A stretch of 64,000 nucleotides of DNA from a bacterium (GCA_021780105.1 JAJXZJ010000024.1:1-64000); one strand, 5' to 3'; positions 1 to 9,188 are shown, counted from the stretch's first letter. Translations and numbers: made by a program. The notes: generated from the sequence alone by a model not told the origin.

Positions 1-295
1 TTTGGCCTTAACTCGTTAGGCCCAAGCGCCCGCACGGCGGCCTGATCGTAACATCCCCTGTCAATCCCTCTCACAAAATGTTCAGGCGTTTGGCCCAGCC
101 GCACCTAACAGCTATTAGGCCAAAGGCTGGTTTGGCTTAGCAGCGAAGCATTTGGCCGATCTGCTGGTGCATTGCTGGCAATGAAGCGTGGTTGACCTTG
201 GGCGTCAAGCGGATTCCCGGCCAGGAGCGCGACGAGGGAATGCCTTCGCCGCCGGTTGACGGCGGGCGGCCGCAGCCGCATCTTTCCGCCGGCCG
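1..295. other. intergenic region, no gene found
   Basis: No convincing coding region is seen here. The stretch contains several scattered copies of a short TTTGGCC/TTAGGCC-like word, but they do not form a regular array. The minus-strand open frame that crosses it has no recognisable protein features and runs antisense into lipA. The last part must hold the lipA leader; no clear Shine-Dalgarno sequence precedes the lipA ATG. Confidence 0.5.
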
Positions 296-1225
296 ATGAT
301 AACGCCTGTTTTGGAAAATCCGCCCCGTCCGCGCCTGCCCGAGTGGCTGCGCATCAAGCTGCCGACGACGCAAAGCTACGCCGCCACGCGCTCGCTGCTG
401 GGCGAGCTGCGCCTGCACACCGTCTGCGAGAGCGCGAAATGCCCGAACCACTGGGAATGCTGGAGCCGCGGCACCGCCACCTTCATGATCGCCGGCGACC
501 GTTGCACGCGCGCCTGCGGTTTTTGCGCGGTGGACACGGCCAAACCGCTGCCGCTGGAGCCGGACGAACCGCAGCGGGTCGCCGAGGCCACGCGCCGGAT
601 GCGCCTGCGGCACGTCGTCATCACGGCGGTCGCCCGCGACGACGTGCCGGACGGTGGCGCGGCGCATTTCGCGCAGACGATCGAAGCCGTCCGCGCCGCG
701 AATCCCGGCATCGTCATCGAGGTGCTGACCTCAGATTTCAACGACCGCGACGACGCCATTGACACGGTGCTCGCCGCGCGGCCGCACATCTTCAACCACA
801 ACCTGGAAACCGTGCGCCGGCTCACGCCGACCGTCCGGTCGCGCGCCACCTACGACCGCTCGCTCTCCGTCCTGCGCAAGGCCAAGGCGCGCGGCGAGCC
901 GGGCATGTTCACGAAATCCGGGCTGATGCTCGGCCTCGGCGAACACGACGACGAGGTGCTGGCAGCCTTGCGCGATTTGCGGGCCGTGGGCTGCGACGTG
1001 CTGACGCTCGGCCAGTATTTGCAGCCGTCGCGGACGAATCTGCCGGTGGTGGAATTCGTGTCACCGGCGAAGTTTGTGGCGTTTGGCGACGCAGCGCGAG
1101 AGCTTGGCTTCGTTCACGTCGCCAGCGGGCCGATGGTCCGCAGCTCGTATCACGCCGATGAATTTGACGCCGCGCCGGCGGACGCCGAGGCTCAGCGCAC
1201 GCTGGCGGCGAGCCAGTCCAGGTAA
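296..1225 (+). CDS. lipA: lipoyl synthase
   Basis: Radical SAM enzyme that inserts two sulfurs into protein-bound octanoyl groups to make lipoyl cofactor for the 2-oxoacid dehydrogenases and the glycine cleavage system. The 309-residue protein has both cysteine sets of the family: C44, C49 and C55 for the auxiliary cluster, and the C70-x3-C74-x2-C77 radical SAM motif. The C-terminal RSSYHADE segment supplies the conserved serine. Length is normal. The 3' end overlaps the convergent cutA gene by 34 bases. No lipB is visible in the window. Confidence 0.96.
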   Translation: MITPVLENPPRPRLPEWLRIKLPTTQSYAATRSLLGELRLHTVCESAKCPNHWECWSRGTATFMIAGDRCTRACGFCAVDTAKPLPLEPDEPQRVAEATRRMRLRHVVITAVARDDVPDGGAAHFAQTIEAVRAANPGIVIEVLTSDFNDRDDAIDTVLAARPHIFNHNLETVRRLTPTVRSRATYDRSLSVLRKAKARGEPGMFTKSGLMLGLGEHDDEVLAALRDLRAVGCDVLTLGQYLQPSRTNLPVVEFVSPAKFVAFGDAARELGFVHVASGPMVRSSYHADEFDAAPADAEAQRTLAASQSR

Positions 1226-1518
1226 CGCGCGTTGCCGGCGGCGAGCGGCAACACGACGAACTCCGGCGTGTCGTAGGGATGCCGTTCGAGGACGAGCTTC
1301 TCCAGCGCGGCCAGCCGGGCGCGGGTCGTCTTGAAAACGATCAGGACCTCGGCGCACGATTCCAATTTGCCCTGCCACCAGTAGTGCGATTCGAGGCGCG
1401 GAAGCAGATTCGCGCAGGCGACGAGTTTCGCCTGGAGCGCGGCCTTGGCGAGTGTGCGCGCCGTTTTCAAATCCGGCGTCGTGACGAGCACGACGCAGCA
1501 GCGGGAGGTGCTTTTCAT
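1192..1518 (-). CDS. cutA: CutA1-family divalent ion tolerance protein
   Basis: Small trimeric CutA1-fold protein of 108 residues, linked by homology to divalent cation tolerance although its exact role is unsettled. The sequence fits the family throughout: a VTTPD start, the LVACANLLP strand, SHYWWQGK, an EVLIVFKTT strand and the HPYDTPEFVVLPL segment. The ATG at 1518 overlaps the stop of mnmA in an ATGA arrangement, so the two are translationally coupled. It sits at the start of a much longer antisense-like frame, but only this part is a real gene. Confidence 0.93.
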   Translation of the reverse strand: MKSTSRCCVVLVTTPDLKTARTLAKAALQAKLVACANLLPRLESHYWWQGKLESCAEVLIVFKTTRARLAALEKLVLERHPYDTPEFVVLPLAAGNARYLDWLAASVR

Positions 1519-2609
1519 GGCGAGCGCGCGATCCAGCCGCCGCCGACCACGAGGTCGTCCTGGTAGAACACACAGGCCTGGCCGGGCGTGACGGCGCGTT
1601 GCGGTGTGTGGAGCCGGACCCGCGCGGCGCCGTCCGCCAGCGGCGTGACGGTCGCCGGTGTGCCGGCGTGGTTGTAGCGAATCTTGGCGGTGACTTCGAG
1701 CGCGCCGGGCGGCGTGTCGAACGGAATCCAGTTGCACCGCTCGACAGCGAGTTCCTCGCGCAGCAGCGCGGTGTCGTCGTCGCCGACCACCACGCGGTTG
1801 CGCGCGGGATCGAGTTCCAGCACGTAAAGCGGCTTCGGCGCGGCGATGCCCAGGCCCTTGCGCTGGCCGATGGTGAAAAACTCGATGCCGTCGTGGTGAC
1901 CGAGGACGCGGCCGGCGGGGTCCACGATTTCGCCGCGATGCGGCGCGACGAGGTTCGCCTGCCGGAGGAACCGCCCGTAATCGTTGTCCGGCACGAAGCA
2001 GATTTCCATGCTTTCCTCTTTTTCGGCGGTCTTCAACTGGCGCTCGCGGGCGACCTCGCGGGCGTCGGTCTTGGTCAACTCGCCTAGCGGGAAGAGCGAG
2101 CGGGCAAGCTGTTCCTGGCGGAGCGAGAAAAGGAAATAGCTCTGGTCCTTGCGCGGGTCGCGGCCGCGCCGGAGCAGCGTGCGACCGCTGGTGGCGTCGC
2201 GCTCGACGCGGGCATAGTGGCCGGTGGCAACGAACCCGGCGCCGAGCTTGCGGGCGCGGGCGAGCAGTGTGCCGAATTTCAGTTTTTCGTTGCACATGAC
2301 GCACGGATTCGGCGTGCGGCCGGCGCGGTATTCCGCGGCGAAGTATTCGATCACCTGCCGCTGAAATTCCTCCGCCTCGTCCACGAGATAGAACGGCACG
2401 CCCAGCCGGTGGCACACGGCGCGGGCGTCGGTCACGGCCTGCGGCCCGCAGCATTTGTCCTCGGCGCGGGAGAGGCAGTCCTGCGGCCAGAGCTTCAGCG
2501 TCACGCCGACAACGTCGAAGCCCTGCTGCTGAAGCAACGCCGCGGCGGTGGAGGAATCCACACCGCCGCTCATGCCGACGATCACGCGCGCTTTTCGAGT
2601 TTCAGTCAC
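1515..2609 (-). CDS. mnmA: tRNA-specific 2-thiouridylase MnmA
   Basis: Thiolates U34 of tRNA-Lys, tRNA-Glu and tRNA-Gln at the wobble position using ATP and a persulfide relay. The 364-residue protein has the PP-loop SGGVDSS at residues 14-20 and the two catalytic cysteines, C103 in PNPCVMC and C204 in EICFVP. The C-terminal beta-barrel tRNA-binding domain is complete. It is first in a two-gene operon with cutA, which starts 4 bases inside its 3' end. Confidence 0.96.
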   Translation of the reverse strand: MTETRKARVIVGMSGGVDSSTAAALLQQQGFDVVGVTLKLWPQDCLSRAEDKCCGPQAVTDARAVCHRLGVPFYLVDEAEEFQRQVIEYFAAEYRAGRTPNPCVMCNEKLKFGTLLARARKLGAGFVATGHYARVERDATSGRTLLRRGRDPRKDQSYFLFSLRQEQLARSLFPLGELTKTDAREVARERQLKTAEKEESMEICFVPDNDYGRFLRQANLVAPHRGEIVDPAGRVLGHHDGIEFFTIGQRKGLGIAAPKPLYVLELDPARNRVVVGDDDTALLREELAVERCNWIPFDTPPGALEVTAKIRYNHAGTPATVTPLADGAARVRLHTPQRAVTPGQACVFYQDDLVVGGGWIARSP

Positions 2610-2713
2610 CGGCGGAAGATAGAAGGCGCCGGCGGAGGTGTCCAGCGGGGCGGAGTTGCGTGGCCGAGTGCAAAATCGTTGCCGCCTCGGCGGCGCGCTT
2701 CTAACGTGCCGGC

Positions 2714-3496
2714 GTGTCGGTGCGTTTCACCATTCTTGGCAGCGGTTCCAGCGGCAATTGCGCGTATCTGGAAACCGAGGAGACGCGCATTCTCGTGGAC
2801 GCGGGTTTCAGCGCGCGGCAGATCCGGCAGCGGCTGGCGGGCATCCAGCGCGCGCCGGAAACGCTGCACGGCATCCTCATCACGCACGAGCACAGCGACC
2901 ACGTCCAGGGCCTCGCCGTGCTCTGCGCGAAGCTGCAGATTCCGATTTACTGCAACCGCCTGACGCAGGAGGCCATGGCCGCGGCGATGCCGGCGCGGAT
3001 GGACTTCCGCGTGTTTGCCACGGGCGCGGCGTTCACGATCGGCGACATCGGCGTGGAAACGTTTTCCGTGCCGCATGACGCGCAGGATCCGGTCGGGTTT
3101 CTCCTGCATACGGCGGCCGGCAAACTCGGTTTTCTCACGGACCTTGGCCACGCGACGAAACTGGTCATCGAGCGCGTGCGGCCGGCGAACGTGCTCGTGC
3201 TGGAAGCCAACCACGACGTGAAGCTGCTGCAGGCCGACACGAAACGGCCGTGGAGCGTGAAGCAACGCATCCTGAGCCGGCACGGCCATTTGTCGAACGA
3301 AGCCGCGGCCGACGTTGCGGAACAGGTGATCTCCGCCGACCTGCGCCGGGTTTACCTGGGGCATTTGAGCCGCGACTGCAACCGGCCCGAACTGGCGCAC
3401 CGCGTCGTCAGCGAGCGTTTGCAGCGGCTTGGCGCCACACACGTCAGCGTCGAGGCTACGGCGCAGGACACGCCGAACGCAACGTGCGCGCTTTGA
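2714..3496 (+). CDS. MBL-fold metallohydrolase, WalJ/YycJ type
   Basis: Metallo-beta-lactamase-fold hydrolase of 260 residues. The N-terminal LGSGSSGN segment and the metal-binding THEHSDH motif (HxHxDH at residues 58-63) are those of the WalJ/YycJ branch, whose members are related to exonucleases and are linked to cell-wall and DNA metabolism in Firmicutes. Further metal ligands are likely in VPHDA and LGHLSRDCN. It begins with GTG, about 100 bases from the divergent mnmA start. The substrate here is unknown. Confidence 0.85.
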   Translation: MSVRFTILGSGSSGNCAYLETEETRILVDAGFSARQIRQRLAGIQRAPETLHGILITHEHSDHVQGLAVLCAKLQIPIYCNRLTQEAMAAAMPARMDFRVFATGAAFTIGDIGVETFSVPHDAQDPVGFLLHTAAGKLGFLTDLGHATKLVIERVRPANVLVLEANHDVKLLQADTKRPWSVKQRILSRHGHLSNEAAADVAEQVISADLRRVYLGHLSRDCNRPELAHRVVSERLQRLGATHVSVEATAQDTPNATCAL

Positions 3497-3515
3497 CCGG
3501 CGCTCGCCGGCGCGT

Positions 3516-4064
3516 TCAAAACCGCCACACGCGAAACGGCGCGTCGAACCACAGCCCGTTGAACTCAAACTGCATCTGCGGCGGATCGAAATGCCCGCGC
3601 ACCCAGAAGACTTCGTTGCGCGTCTGCAGCAGTCCGGTCAATTCGTTGAACATGTCGCCGTCCAGTCCGAGCACCTGATACCGGTTCCGGCGCAGCGCGT
3701 GCCGCGCCATGAGCTGGAGCAGATGTTCGGCGTCGGGCACGGAGGGCTTGAGCACCCAGATTTCCGCGTCCGGCGCTTTCACCGCCAGCTTGTCGAGCTT
3801 GGCGACGCCGCACTCGCCGCACTCGATCCACAACGCCGGGCGCAGTTCGTAGTTCAGTTGCACCAGGTCCGGCGCGAACGGGATGTTGTCGTCGTCCAGC
3901 CGCGCCTCAATTTGCAGCCGCTCGCGGAAAAACAGCAGGTAGCCGAGCAGTTTCAGCAGCACGTGCGTGGTCGTTTCCGTGTCGTCCTGGCCGATGACGA
4001 TCTTGCCGGGCAAGGGTCGCCGCCGCTCCTCGCTGCGCAGTTGGAAATTATATTTGGCGCTCAT
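3516..4064 (-). CDS. YaeQ family protein
   Basis: 182-residue protein matching the YaeQ family: the MSAKYNFQL opening, the GKIVIGQDDTET segment with conserved acidic residues, a PALWIECGE block and a YQVLGLDGD-like segment near the C terminus. YaeQ proteins have a PD-(D/E)XK nuclease-like fold, but their biochemical role is not established. The gene is convergent with the WalJ-like gene (20 bases apart) and follows the L,D-transpeptidase on the same strand with a 27-base gap, so the two may be co-transcribed. Confidence 0.85.
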   Translation of the reverse strand: MSAKYNFQLRSEERRRPLPGKIVIGQDDTETTTHVLLKLLGYLLFFRERLQIEARLDDDNIPFAPDLVQLNYELRPALWIECGECGVAKLDKLAVKAPDAEIWVLKPSVPDAEHLLQLMARHALRRNRYQVLGLDGDMFNELTGLLQTRNEVFWVRGHFDPPQMQFEFNGLWFDAPFRVWRF

Positions 4065-4091
4065 CGCGAAACCGTCTTCCGTCGCGGCCGC

Positions 4092-5228
4092 TCACGGTTC
4101 CACGTCCACCGGCGTGCCGGGACTCACCTGTTGCGCGAGGAATTCCGCGTTCCAATTCGCCAGCCGGAAGCAGCCGTGCGACTCGGTCCGGCCCACGTTT
4201 TCCGGCAGCGGTGTCCCGTGGATGCCGTAGCCGGGCCGGTCCAGGCCGATCCAGGCCGAGCCAACCGGGTTGTTCGGGCCGGCCGGCAGCAGCAATTTCC
4301 GGTCCAGCCGGCGGGCCTCGGCCGACTCCGGAAAAATCTCCGGGTTGAATGTGTAGGTCGGATGGTGGACGACGGTGACAACGTGCAGGGTGCCCATGGG
4401 CCGCTTTTCCACCTGGCGCGCGATGCTGCACGGGCAGTGCAACACGACGTTCGACGCCGCGTCGAAGGCTTCCAGCGACTTGGCCGAAAGCAAGATTCTG
4501 ATGAGCACCACATGACCATGGACTGCCGGCGGCCTCACGTTCGGCACCCACACGGTCAATCCCGGCAACGCCGCGTCCCAGTTGACCTGCGGATTCAGTT
4601 GCCGGATCAGCGCCGGATTCGACCAGCTTGTTTCCGCCACCAGTTCCAACACGCTCTCGTAATCCAGCCGCGCTTGTTCCGACTTGCCCAGCCACGTCGG
4701 ACTGAGCGGCAACAGGCGCGCCACGTCGTTCGTTGTAAGGGTGTAACGGGTCAGCAACGGAGCGTCGAGTCGCAAGCGTGCCTGCGTGGCGGTGTCGAGC
4801 CGGCCGCTGACCGGCAGCCCGGCTGATGTTTGAAAGGCGCGCAACGCCGCGCGGGTCTGGTAGCCGCCGACGCCGTCAATCGAACCGCAGGAAAAACCCA
4901 GCCGCGCCAGCGCGACCTGCGTCTCCAGCCAGTTCCGCACCGGCTGCGGTGCCGTCGGAACGGCAGGGGCAACCGCCTGGGTGGGGATGATCGCCGGGGC
5001 GTGCGCTGGGGAACGTTGCGCCGGCGCGACCGGCTTTTCCTTGCCGGGCTGGCCAGACGTAAAGAAAATCCAGCCGAGGAACGCCAGGCCGCCCAGCGCA
5101 AGCAGCCAGTAGAACGCCGCGCTCAACTTCCCGCGGCCGCGGGGCAATTGATAACGGGTGTATATCCGCACCCGCGCAGTAAGCCACAGCGGCTTGCGGG
5201 TCGCCAGCACAACGCGTGCGCCGCGCAA
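4092..5228 (-). CDS. L,D-transpeptidase (YkuD) with peptidoglycan-binding domain
   Basis: Predicted cell-wall cross-linking or lipoprotein-anchoring enzyme of 378 residues. An N-terminal basic tail is followed by one membrane segment at about 37-57 and a proline-rich linker. A peptidoglycan-binding helical domain lies at about 100-150 and a YkuD catalytic domain covers roughly the last 140 residues. The catalytic signature is clear: a histidine in GIHGTPLPE and SHGCFRL with the nucleophile near C353. It is divergent from the RodZ-like gene. A start further inside, closer to the membrane segment, is possible. Confidence 0.9.
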   Translation of the reverse strand: MRGARVVLATRKPLWLTARVRIYTRYQLPRGRGKLSAAFYWLLALGGLAFLGWIFFTSGQPGKEKPVAPAQRSPAHAPAIIPTQAVAPAVPTAPQPVRNWLETQVALARLGFSCGSIDGVGGYQTRAALRAFQTSAGLPVSGRLDTATQARLRLDAPLLTRYTLTTNDVARLLPLSPTWLGKSEQARLDYESVLELVAETSWSNPALIRQLNPQVNWDAALPGLTVWVPNVRPPAVHGHVVLIRILLSAKSLEAFDAASNVVLHCPCSIARQVEKRPMGTLHVVTVVHHPTYTFNPEIFPESAEARRLDRKLLLPAGPNNPVGSAWIGLDRPGYGIHGTPLPENVGRTESHGCFRLANWNAEFLAQQVSPGTPVDVEP

Positions 5229-5279
5229 ACGCTTGTGGAGTTGTCAAGCTGGAGGAAAAGGCGTTAAGTCGTCCCCGTC

Positions 5280-5792
5280 ATGGCCGCCGTCGCAGAACAA
5301 CTCCGCCGCGCGCGGGAAGCCGCCGGCTTCTCGCTCCAGCAAGTTGCGGACACCACCAAGATGCGGGCCGACCACGTCCAGGCGCTGGAAGAGGGCAACT
5401 ACGACGTGTTCGTCGCGCCGGTGTATATCCGCGGCTTCGTGCGCACCTACACGCGGCTGCTCCACCTCGACGAGCCGGCCATCATGGCCGCGCTGGAGGC
5501 CGAGCTGTCCCAAACGCGGAAATTCCGCGAGCCGCCCCGGCTGACCGGCGCCTCGGAGGGCACGCTGGATGCCGTGATGCTTCAGCTTTCGCGGATCAAC
5601 TGGCGGATTGCGCTGCCGGTTCTGGCCGTGGCCGTCGTGGTCGTGGCCGCCGTGGTGATCGAACGCTCCGTGCGGCATCAGCACGCCGCCGACCCGCTGG
5701 CCGGCATGGTGCCCGGCCTGTATCAGCCCGCCTCCCCGTCAGCCGCGGAAACACTTCCATTGCCTTCCACCAACGCGCCAGCCCACCGGTGA
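5280..5792 (+). CDS. RodZ-like helix-turn-helix membrane protein
   Basis: 170-residue protein with an N-terminal RodZ-type HTH_25 domain, including the VAPVYIRGFVRTYTRLL segment typical of RodZ-like proteins. A single hydrophobic transmembrane segment lies at about 108-128, and a short Ser/Pro-rich tail follows. RodZ links MreB to the membrane and affects rod shape. This copy is shorter than E. coli RodZ and lacks a substantial periplasmic domain, so its exact role is inferred from architecture only. Confidence 0.8.
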   Translation: MAAVAEQLRRAREAAGFSLQQVADTTKMRADHVQALEEGNYDVFVAPVYIRGFVRTYTRLLHLDEPAIMAALEAELSQTRKFREPPRLTGASEGTLDAVMLQLSRINWRIALPVLAVAVVVVAAVVIERSVRHQHAADPLAGMVPGLYQPASPSAAETLPLPSTNAPAHR

Positions 5793-5926
5793 TTTTCTCT
5801 GAAAGGGGCGGAGTCGAGCAGGCGAGGTTGTTTATTGCGAAGCCGCCATGAACGCAAATGAAGCTTGACAAGCCATCGCCGGAATTTGCCGGTTTTGTTT
5901 TGCTAAACCGCCCCATTTGCTATTAA

Positions 5927-6319
5927 ATGACCCACACGGTGCATTACTGGCCGACCTCATTTCGTGAGGCGTGGTGCGCTCGATATCGAATCCAGCAAGA
6001 CCGATATGCGCGGCACTTTGTCAGGAAGTGTCTTCGCCGCCGCGCCTTCTGGCTGGTTCCCTTTTTGAGAGTGTTCCGCCCGGGTTATTTCATTCTCGAT
6101 CTTGAGGCCGCGAGTCAGATCGGGGCGGCCCGGAGTTGGGAAGAGCTGGAAACGGAATTGGAAGCCTTCGCCAGCAACTGCCGTTTGCGGGGCGGTTTAC
6201 TGCGGAACTGGCTGGGCATCCGGCTCTCCGGACAGCGGGTCATCAGGTTTGCGCAGCGCCTGTTTGACGATGCGAAGCCCGCCGCCCGGCCGTTATCCGA
6301 AGCGCCCGCTGATCAGTAG
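5927..6319 (+). CDS. conserved hypothetical protein, tandem paralog 1
   Basis: 130-residue protein that I do not recognise. It is rich in arginine, tryptophan and phenylalanine, has no signal peptide, and has only short hydrophobic stretches (FWLVPFLRVF) that are not clear membrane segments. The core from WPTSFREAWC to the LRNWLGIRLSGQRV block is about 70% identical by eye to the gene at 6582-7040, separated by only 262 bases. That conservation over the whole core with divergent ends shows these are real genes. The LRNWLGIRLSGQRV motif near the C terminus is the most conserved part. Confidence 0.7.
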   Translation: MTHTVHYWPTSFREAWCARYRIQQDRYARHFVRKCLRRRAFWLVPFLRVFRPGYFILDLEAASQIGAARSWEELETELEAFASNCRLRGGLLRNWLGIRLSGQRVIRFAQRLFDDAKPAARPLSEAPADQ

Positions 6320-6581
6320 CCCCTGGCGTCTGCCCGGTTTCTTCCGTCCTAAACCGCCCACCGCGGAACGAAATTCAACCGGGTCAGCACATCTGTAATC
6401 ACTCGTTCATCTCCCGTCGTCAGCACCCGCAAACCCGTTGAACATGCAATGCATTCATATTGCAAAACGAAGGTTAAGCAGACGGACTTCAGATGGGGAG
6501 CGTTTCGTTATAGTCTTATGGCCAATATATTATAAATAACCACAGCTTTGGCATTCAATCTGCGATGGTTCTTGTCCAGAA

Positions 6582-7040
6582 ATGAAGTCGCCACTTTGGC
6601 CCCGCTCACCCGACCACGCGGGATCGCCAGGAGCCATTGACGACAGCCGTCCAAACCGAGAAGTCGAAGCTGGTATGTGGCCCACAACCTTTCGCGAAGC
6701 TTGGTGTGCCGGTTATGGCATTGCGGACGAGAAATACCCTCGTCATTTCGTCCGGCACTGCATCAGCCGGCGTGCCTTGTGCCTTTATCCCTTCCTGCGG
6801 GTTTTCAGCCCGGACTACTTCCGGCTGGACCTTGAAGCCGCCGAGCACATTGGCGCGAGCCGGACTTGGGGACAACTGGAGGCCGAGTTGAAGGCATTCG
6901 CCAGCAACAACCGGCTCCGCGGCGGCGTGCTGCGGAATTGGCTGGGCATCCGGCTTTCCGGTCAACGGGTGGCCAACGCTGCCTGTCGAATGTTCGGTCG
7001 GGTCAGACACGCCCCGCGTCAGCCGGCGCTCGAGTTTTGA
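6582..7040 (+). CDS. conserved hypothetical protein, tandem paralog 2
   Basis: Paralog of the gene at 5927-6319, with about 74 of 106 aligned core residues identical by eye. The reading frame gives 152 residues from the ATG at 6582. An internal ATG at 6675 would give 121 residues and match the start of paralog 1 better, so the first 31 residues are doubtful. Conserved blocks are FREAWCA, PFLRVF, YF-LDLEAA, AFASN-RLRGG and LRNWLGIRLSGQRV. Function is unknown. An A+T-rich segment (about 6515-6540) lies upstream and may hold a promoter, but no clean -35/-10 pair is visible. Confidence 0.65.
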   Translation: MKSPLWPRSPDHAGSPGAIDDSRPNREVEAGMWPTTFREAWCAGYGIADEKYPRHFVRHCISRRALCLYPFLRVFSPDYFRLDLEAAEHIGASRTWGQLEAELKAFASNNRLRGGVLRNWLGIRLSGQRVANAACRMFGRVRHAPRQPALEF

Positions 7041-7145
7041 CCGGTCCGCCGCCTTCAAATTCCTTCGCGGCCGGGAGGCGTTATCCCATCGCACGGGTGG
7101 ACATGCGGCTTGCGCTTGCCCGCAGGCCGGGCTAAATGACCGGAC

Positions 7146-7706
7146 ATGGCCCGCCGGAAACCAGAGGTTTCAGGAGTTCAGGTGGTTGAAGCGCCGCTCG
7201 CGCGAACGGTGCTGTTTGCCTTTTTGCTGACGTTCATTGCCGCACGGGTGGTGGTATTCCTGATCATGTCACGCCGCATCCCGGACCTCTACCTGCACCT
7301 GGGAGGCACGCACATCCACCACTTGAACTACGGCATCTTCCTGCTGGCCGCGGTGGGGGCGTGTCTGTTGCTGGGCCGGCCGGACGGCCAGCAGCGGCGG
7401 ATCCTCGCCGTGATCTACGGCATCGGGCTGGCGCTGACCTTTGACGAGTTCGGGATGTGGGTGCGGCTGGGCGGCGGATACTGGCAGCGCGCCAGTCTGG
7501 ACGCGATCGGCGTGCTGACCGCCGTGTTGGGCATCATTGCCTACGCGCCGCGGTTGCGGGAGTTTCGGCCGCATCACTGGTATGTGACGGTGGGCGTCGG
7601 ACTGCTTGTGGGACTGTTCTTCGTGATGCTGGTGGAATCGTTTCAATACGCCCATCACGTCATCGGCCCGCGCTTGCGCGAGATCGAAGCGGGCGCTCCG
7701 CCGTGA
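7146..7706 (+). CDS. multispanning membrane protein of unknown function
   Basis: 186-residue integral membrane protein with about five hydrophobic segments (near residues 22-44, 60-78, 87-105, 118-136 and 146-168). It carries a histidine-rich HIHHLNYG motif at the start of the second segment and conserved acidic positions (DEFGMW, DAIGV). The His motif could bind metal or heme, but this is speculation. It converges with waaA, ending 12 bases from the waaA stop. I do not recognise a named family. Confidence 0.7.
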   Translation: MARRKPEVSGVQVVEAPLARTVLFAFLLTFIAARVVVFLIMSRRIPDLYLHLGGTHIHHLNYGIFLLAAVGACLLLGRPDGQQRRILAVIYGIGLALTFDEFGMWVRLGGGYWQRASLDAIGVLTAVLGIIAYAPRLREFRPHHWYVTVGVGLLVGLFFVMLVESFQYAHHVIGPRLREIEAGAPP

Positions 7707-7718
7707 GCGCGCCCAGGC

Positions 7719-9047
7719 TCACGCCACCGGAGCGACGTAGGTTTCCTCCTGGGCAAGGTGCGGAACGATCATCGCCACCGTCCGCTCCACGCCGCCGGCG
7801 TTTTCGCGGACGACGCGCTGGGCGTTGCGGCCAAGCTCCTCCCGGCGGGCGGGATCGGCCAGCAAGTCGCCCACCGCGCGTTCCAGCTCCGCCGTGTCGC
7901 GCACCTGCACGGCGCCGCGGCTCTGGACGAAGTTTTGGGCGATGGCGGTGAAATTCTGCATGTTGGGCCCGAACACCATGGCCTTGCCGAGCGCGCCCGG
8001 CTCGATCGGGTTCTGCCCGCCCTGACCGGTGAGGCTTTTGCCGACGAAAATGACGGTCGCCTGCTCGTAGAAGAATTTCAGTTCGCCGGTCGTGTTGACC
8101 ACCAGGCAATCCAGCGAACGCGGCTCGCGTTGCATTGCGGCGGTGATCACGCGGCGGTAAAGGTAGCGCAGGCCGTGCGCCTTCAGCTCCCGGCCGACCT
8201 CCTTGCCGCGCTCGAAATGCCGTGGAACCAGGACGAGGAACAGGTCGGGAAACCGCGTCCGCAGCCGCAGGAATACATCCGCCAGCGCGGCCTCCTCGCC
8301 GGCGTGGGTGCTGCCGCCCACGAGCAACGGCGCCCCGTCGGGCACACCCAACTGCCGCAGCATCGCCGGCACGTCGAGCAGCCGGCGCTCGTCCAGTTTC
8401 GCGGCGTCGAACTTCAGGCTGCCGATGACCTGCACGGCCTCCGGTCGGCAGCCCAGTTCCACGAGCCGCCCCGCGTCAGCCTCGCTTTGGGCGCCGACGC
8501 CGGCGAAGCTCGCGAAGAGCGGACGGAAGAAGAAGCCGAACCGCCGGTAGCCGCGGTAGGAGCGCTCGGACAGCCGCGCGTTCACGAGAAACACGGGCGT
8601 GCGCCGGTCACGCAGCCGCCAGAGAAAATTGGGCCAGATTTCGGCCTCCACCAGCACCACGGCGTCCGGATGAAGCACGGCGACGGCGCGGGACACGTAT
8701 TTTCGGAAATCCACCGGGTAGTAGATCTTCAGGATGTGCTCCGGCAGGCGCTTTTGCAGTTCGCCCATGCCGGTGGAGGTGGTGGTGGAGACGACGATCT
8801 TGATGTTCGGGACGCGCGGTTCCAGGGCGCGGATGAGCTGGGCGCAGAGATTCACCTCGCCGACGCTGACGGCGTGCATCCAGAGGACATGGCGGTTGGT
8901 GACCGCCAGCTTGACCCGCGAGCCGAACCGGCCAAACCGCTCGCCGAATCCTGCCCGCCACCGGCCGCGGCGCCACATCTTCAGGAAGTAATACGGGGAG
9001 CTCAGCACGAAGCCGATGGCAAACAGGATGTTGTAGAGGACACGCAC
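7719..9047 (-). CDS. waaA: 3-deoxy-D-manno-octulosonic acid transferase (Kdo transferase)
   Basis: GT30 glycosyltransferase that attaches Kdo to lipid A precursor at the inner face of the cytoplasmic membrane. The 442-residue protein has an N-terminal hydrophobic anchor, the DAVVLVEAEIWPN block, the GGSTHAGEE segment and the C-terminal SLTGQGGQNPIEPGALG signature that defines the family. Length is normal for the family. With lpxK, lpxL, waaF, kdsB, hldA and gmhB in this window it documents a Kdo- and heptose-containing LPS. Confidence 0.95.
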   Translation of the reverse strand: MRVLYNILFAIGFVLSSPYYFLKMWRRGRWRAGFGERFGRFGSRVKLAVTNRHVLWMHAVSVGEVNLCAQLIRALEPRVPNIKIVVSTTTSTGMGELQKRLPEHILKIYYPVDFRKYVSRAVAVLHPDAVVLVEAEIWPNFLWRLRDRRTPVFLVNARLSERSYRGYRRFGFFFRPLFASFAGVGAQSEADAGRLVELGCRPEAVQVIGSLKFDAAKLDERRLLDVPAMLRQLGVPDGAPLLVGGSTHAGEEAALADVFLRLRTRFPDLFLVLVPRHFERGKEVGRELKAHGLRYLYRRVITAAMQREPRSLDCLVVNTTGELKFFYEQATVIFVGKSLTGQGGQNPIEPGALGKAMVFGPNMQNFTAIAQNFVQSRGAVQVRDTAELERAVGDLLADPARREELGRNAQRVVRENAGGVERTVAMIVPHLAQEETYVAPVA

Positions 9048-9188
9048 AATTCTTCCTGCGCGCAGCCTAAACCGGCATCGCGGCCGATTGCAATGTCACA
9101 CTCAGGCGCCCGCAATCCGTTCGTTTCGCTCGTCCGGCGTTGGCTTGCGATGGACAAGCCGGCCGGACTCCGTATTCTCGCCCCGATT

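Noticed and set aside
1519-2454. Extension of the cutA frame upstream through mnmA
   Set aside because: The extension is an Arg-rich shadow of mnmA in another frame. CutA proteins are about 105-115 residues.
5860-5926. A TTGACA word and CCGG-flanked palindrome before the first tandem paralog
   Set aside because: No -10 element is found at 16-18 bases, and the palindrome has only a 4-base stem; neither supports a promoter or terminator call.
7758-9188. The long plus-strand extension upstream of aguA
   Set aside because: It is antisense to waaA. Agmatine deiminase similarity begins only after 9189.
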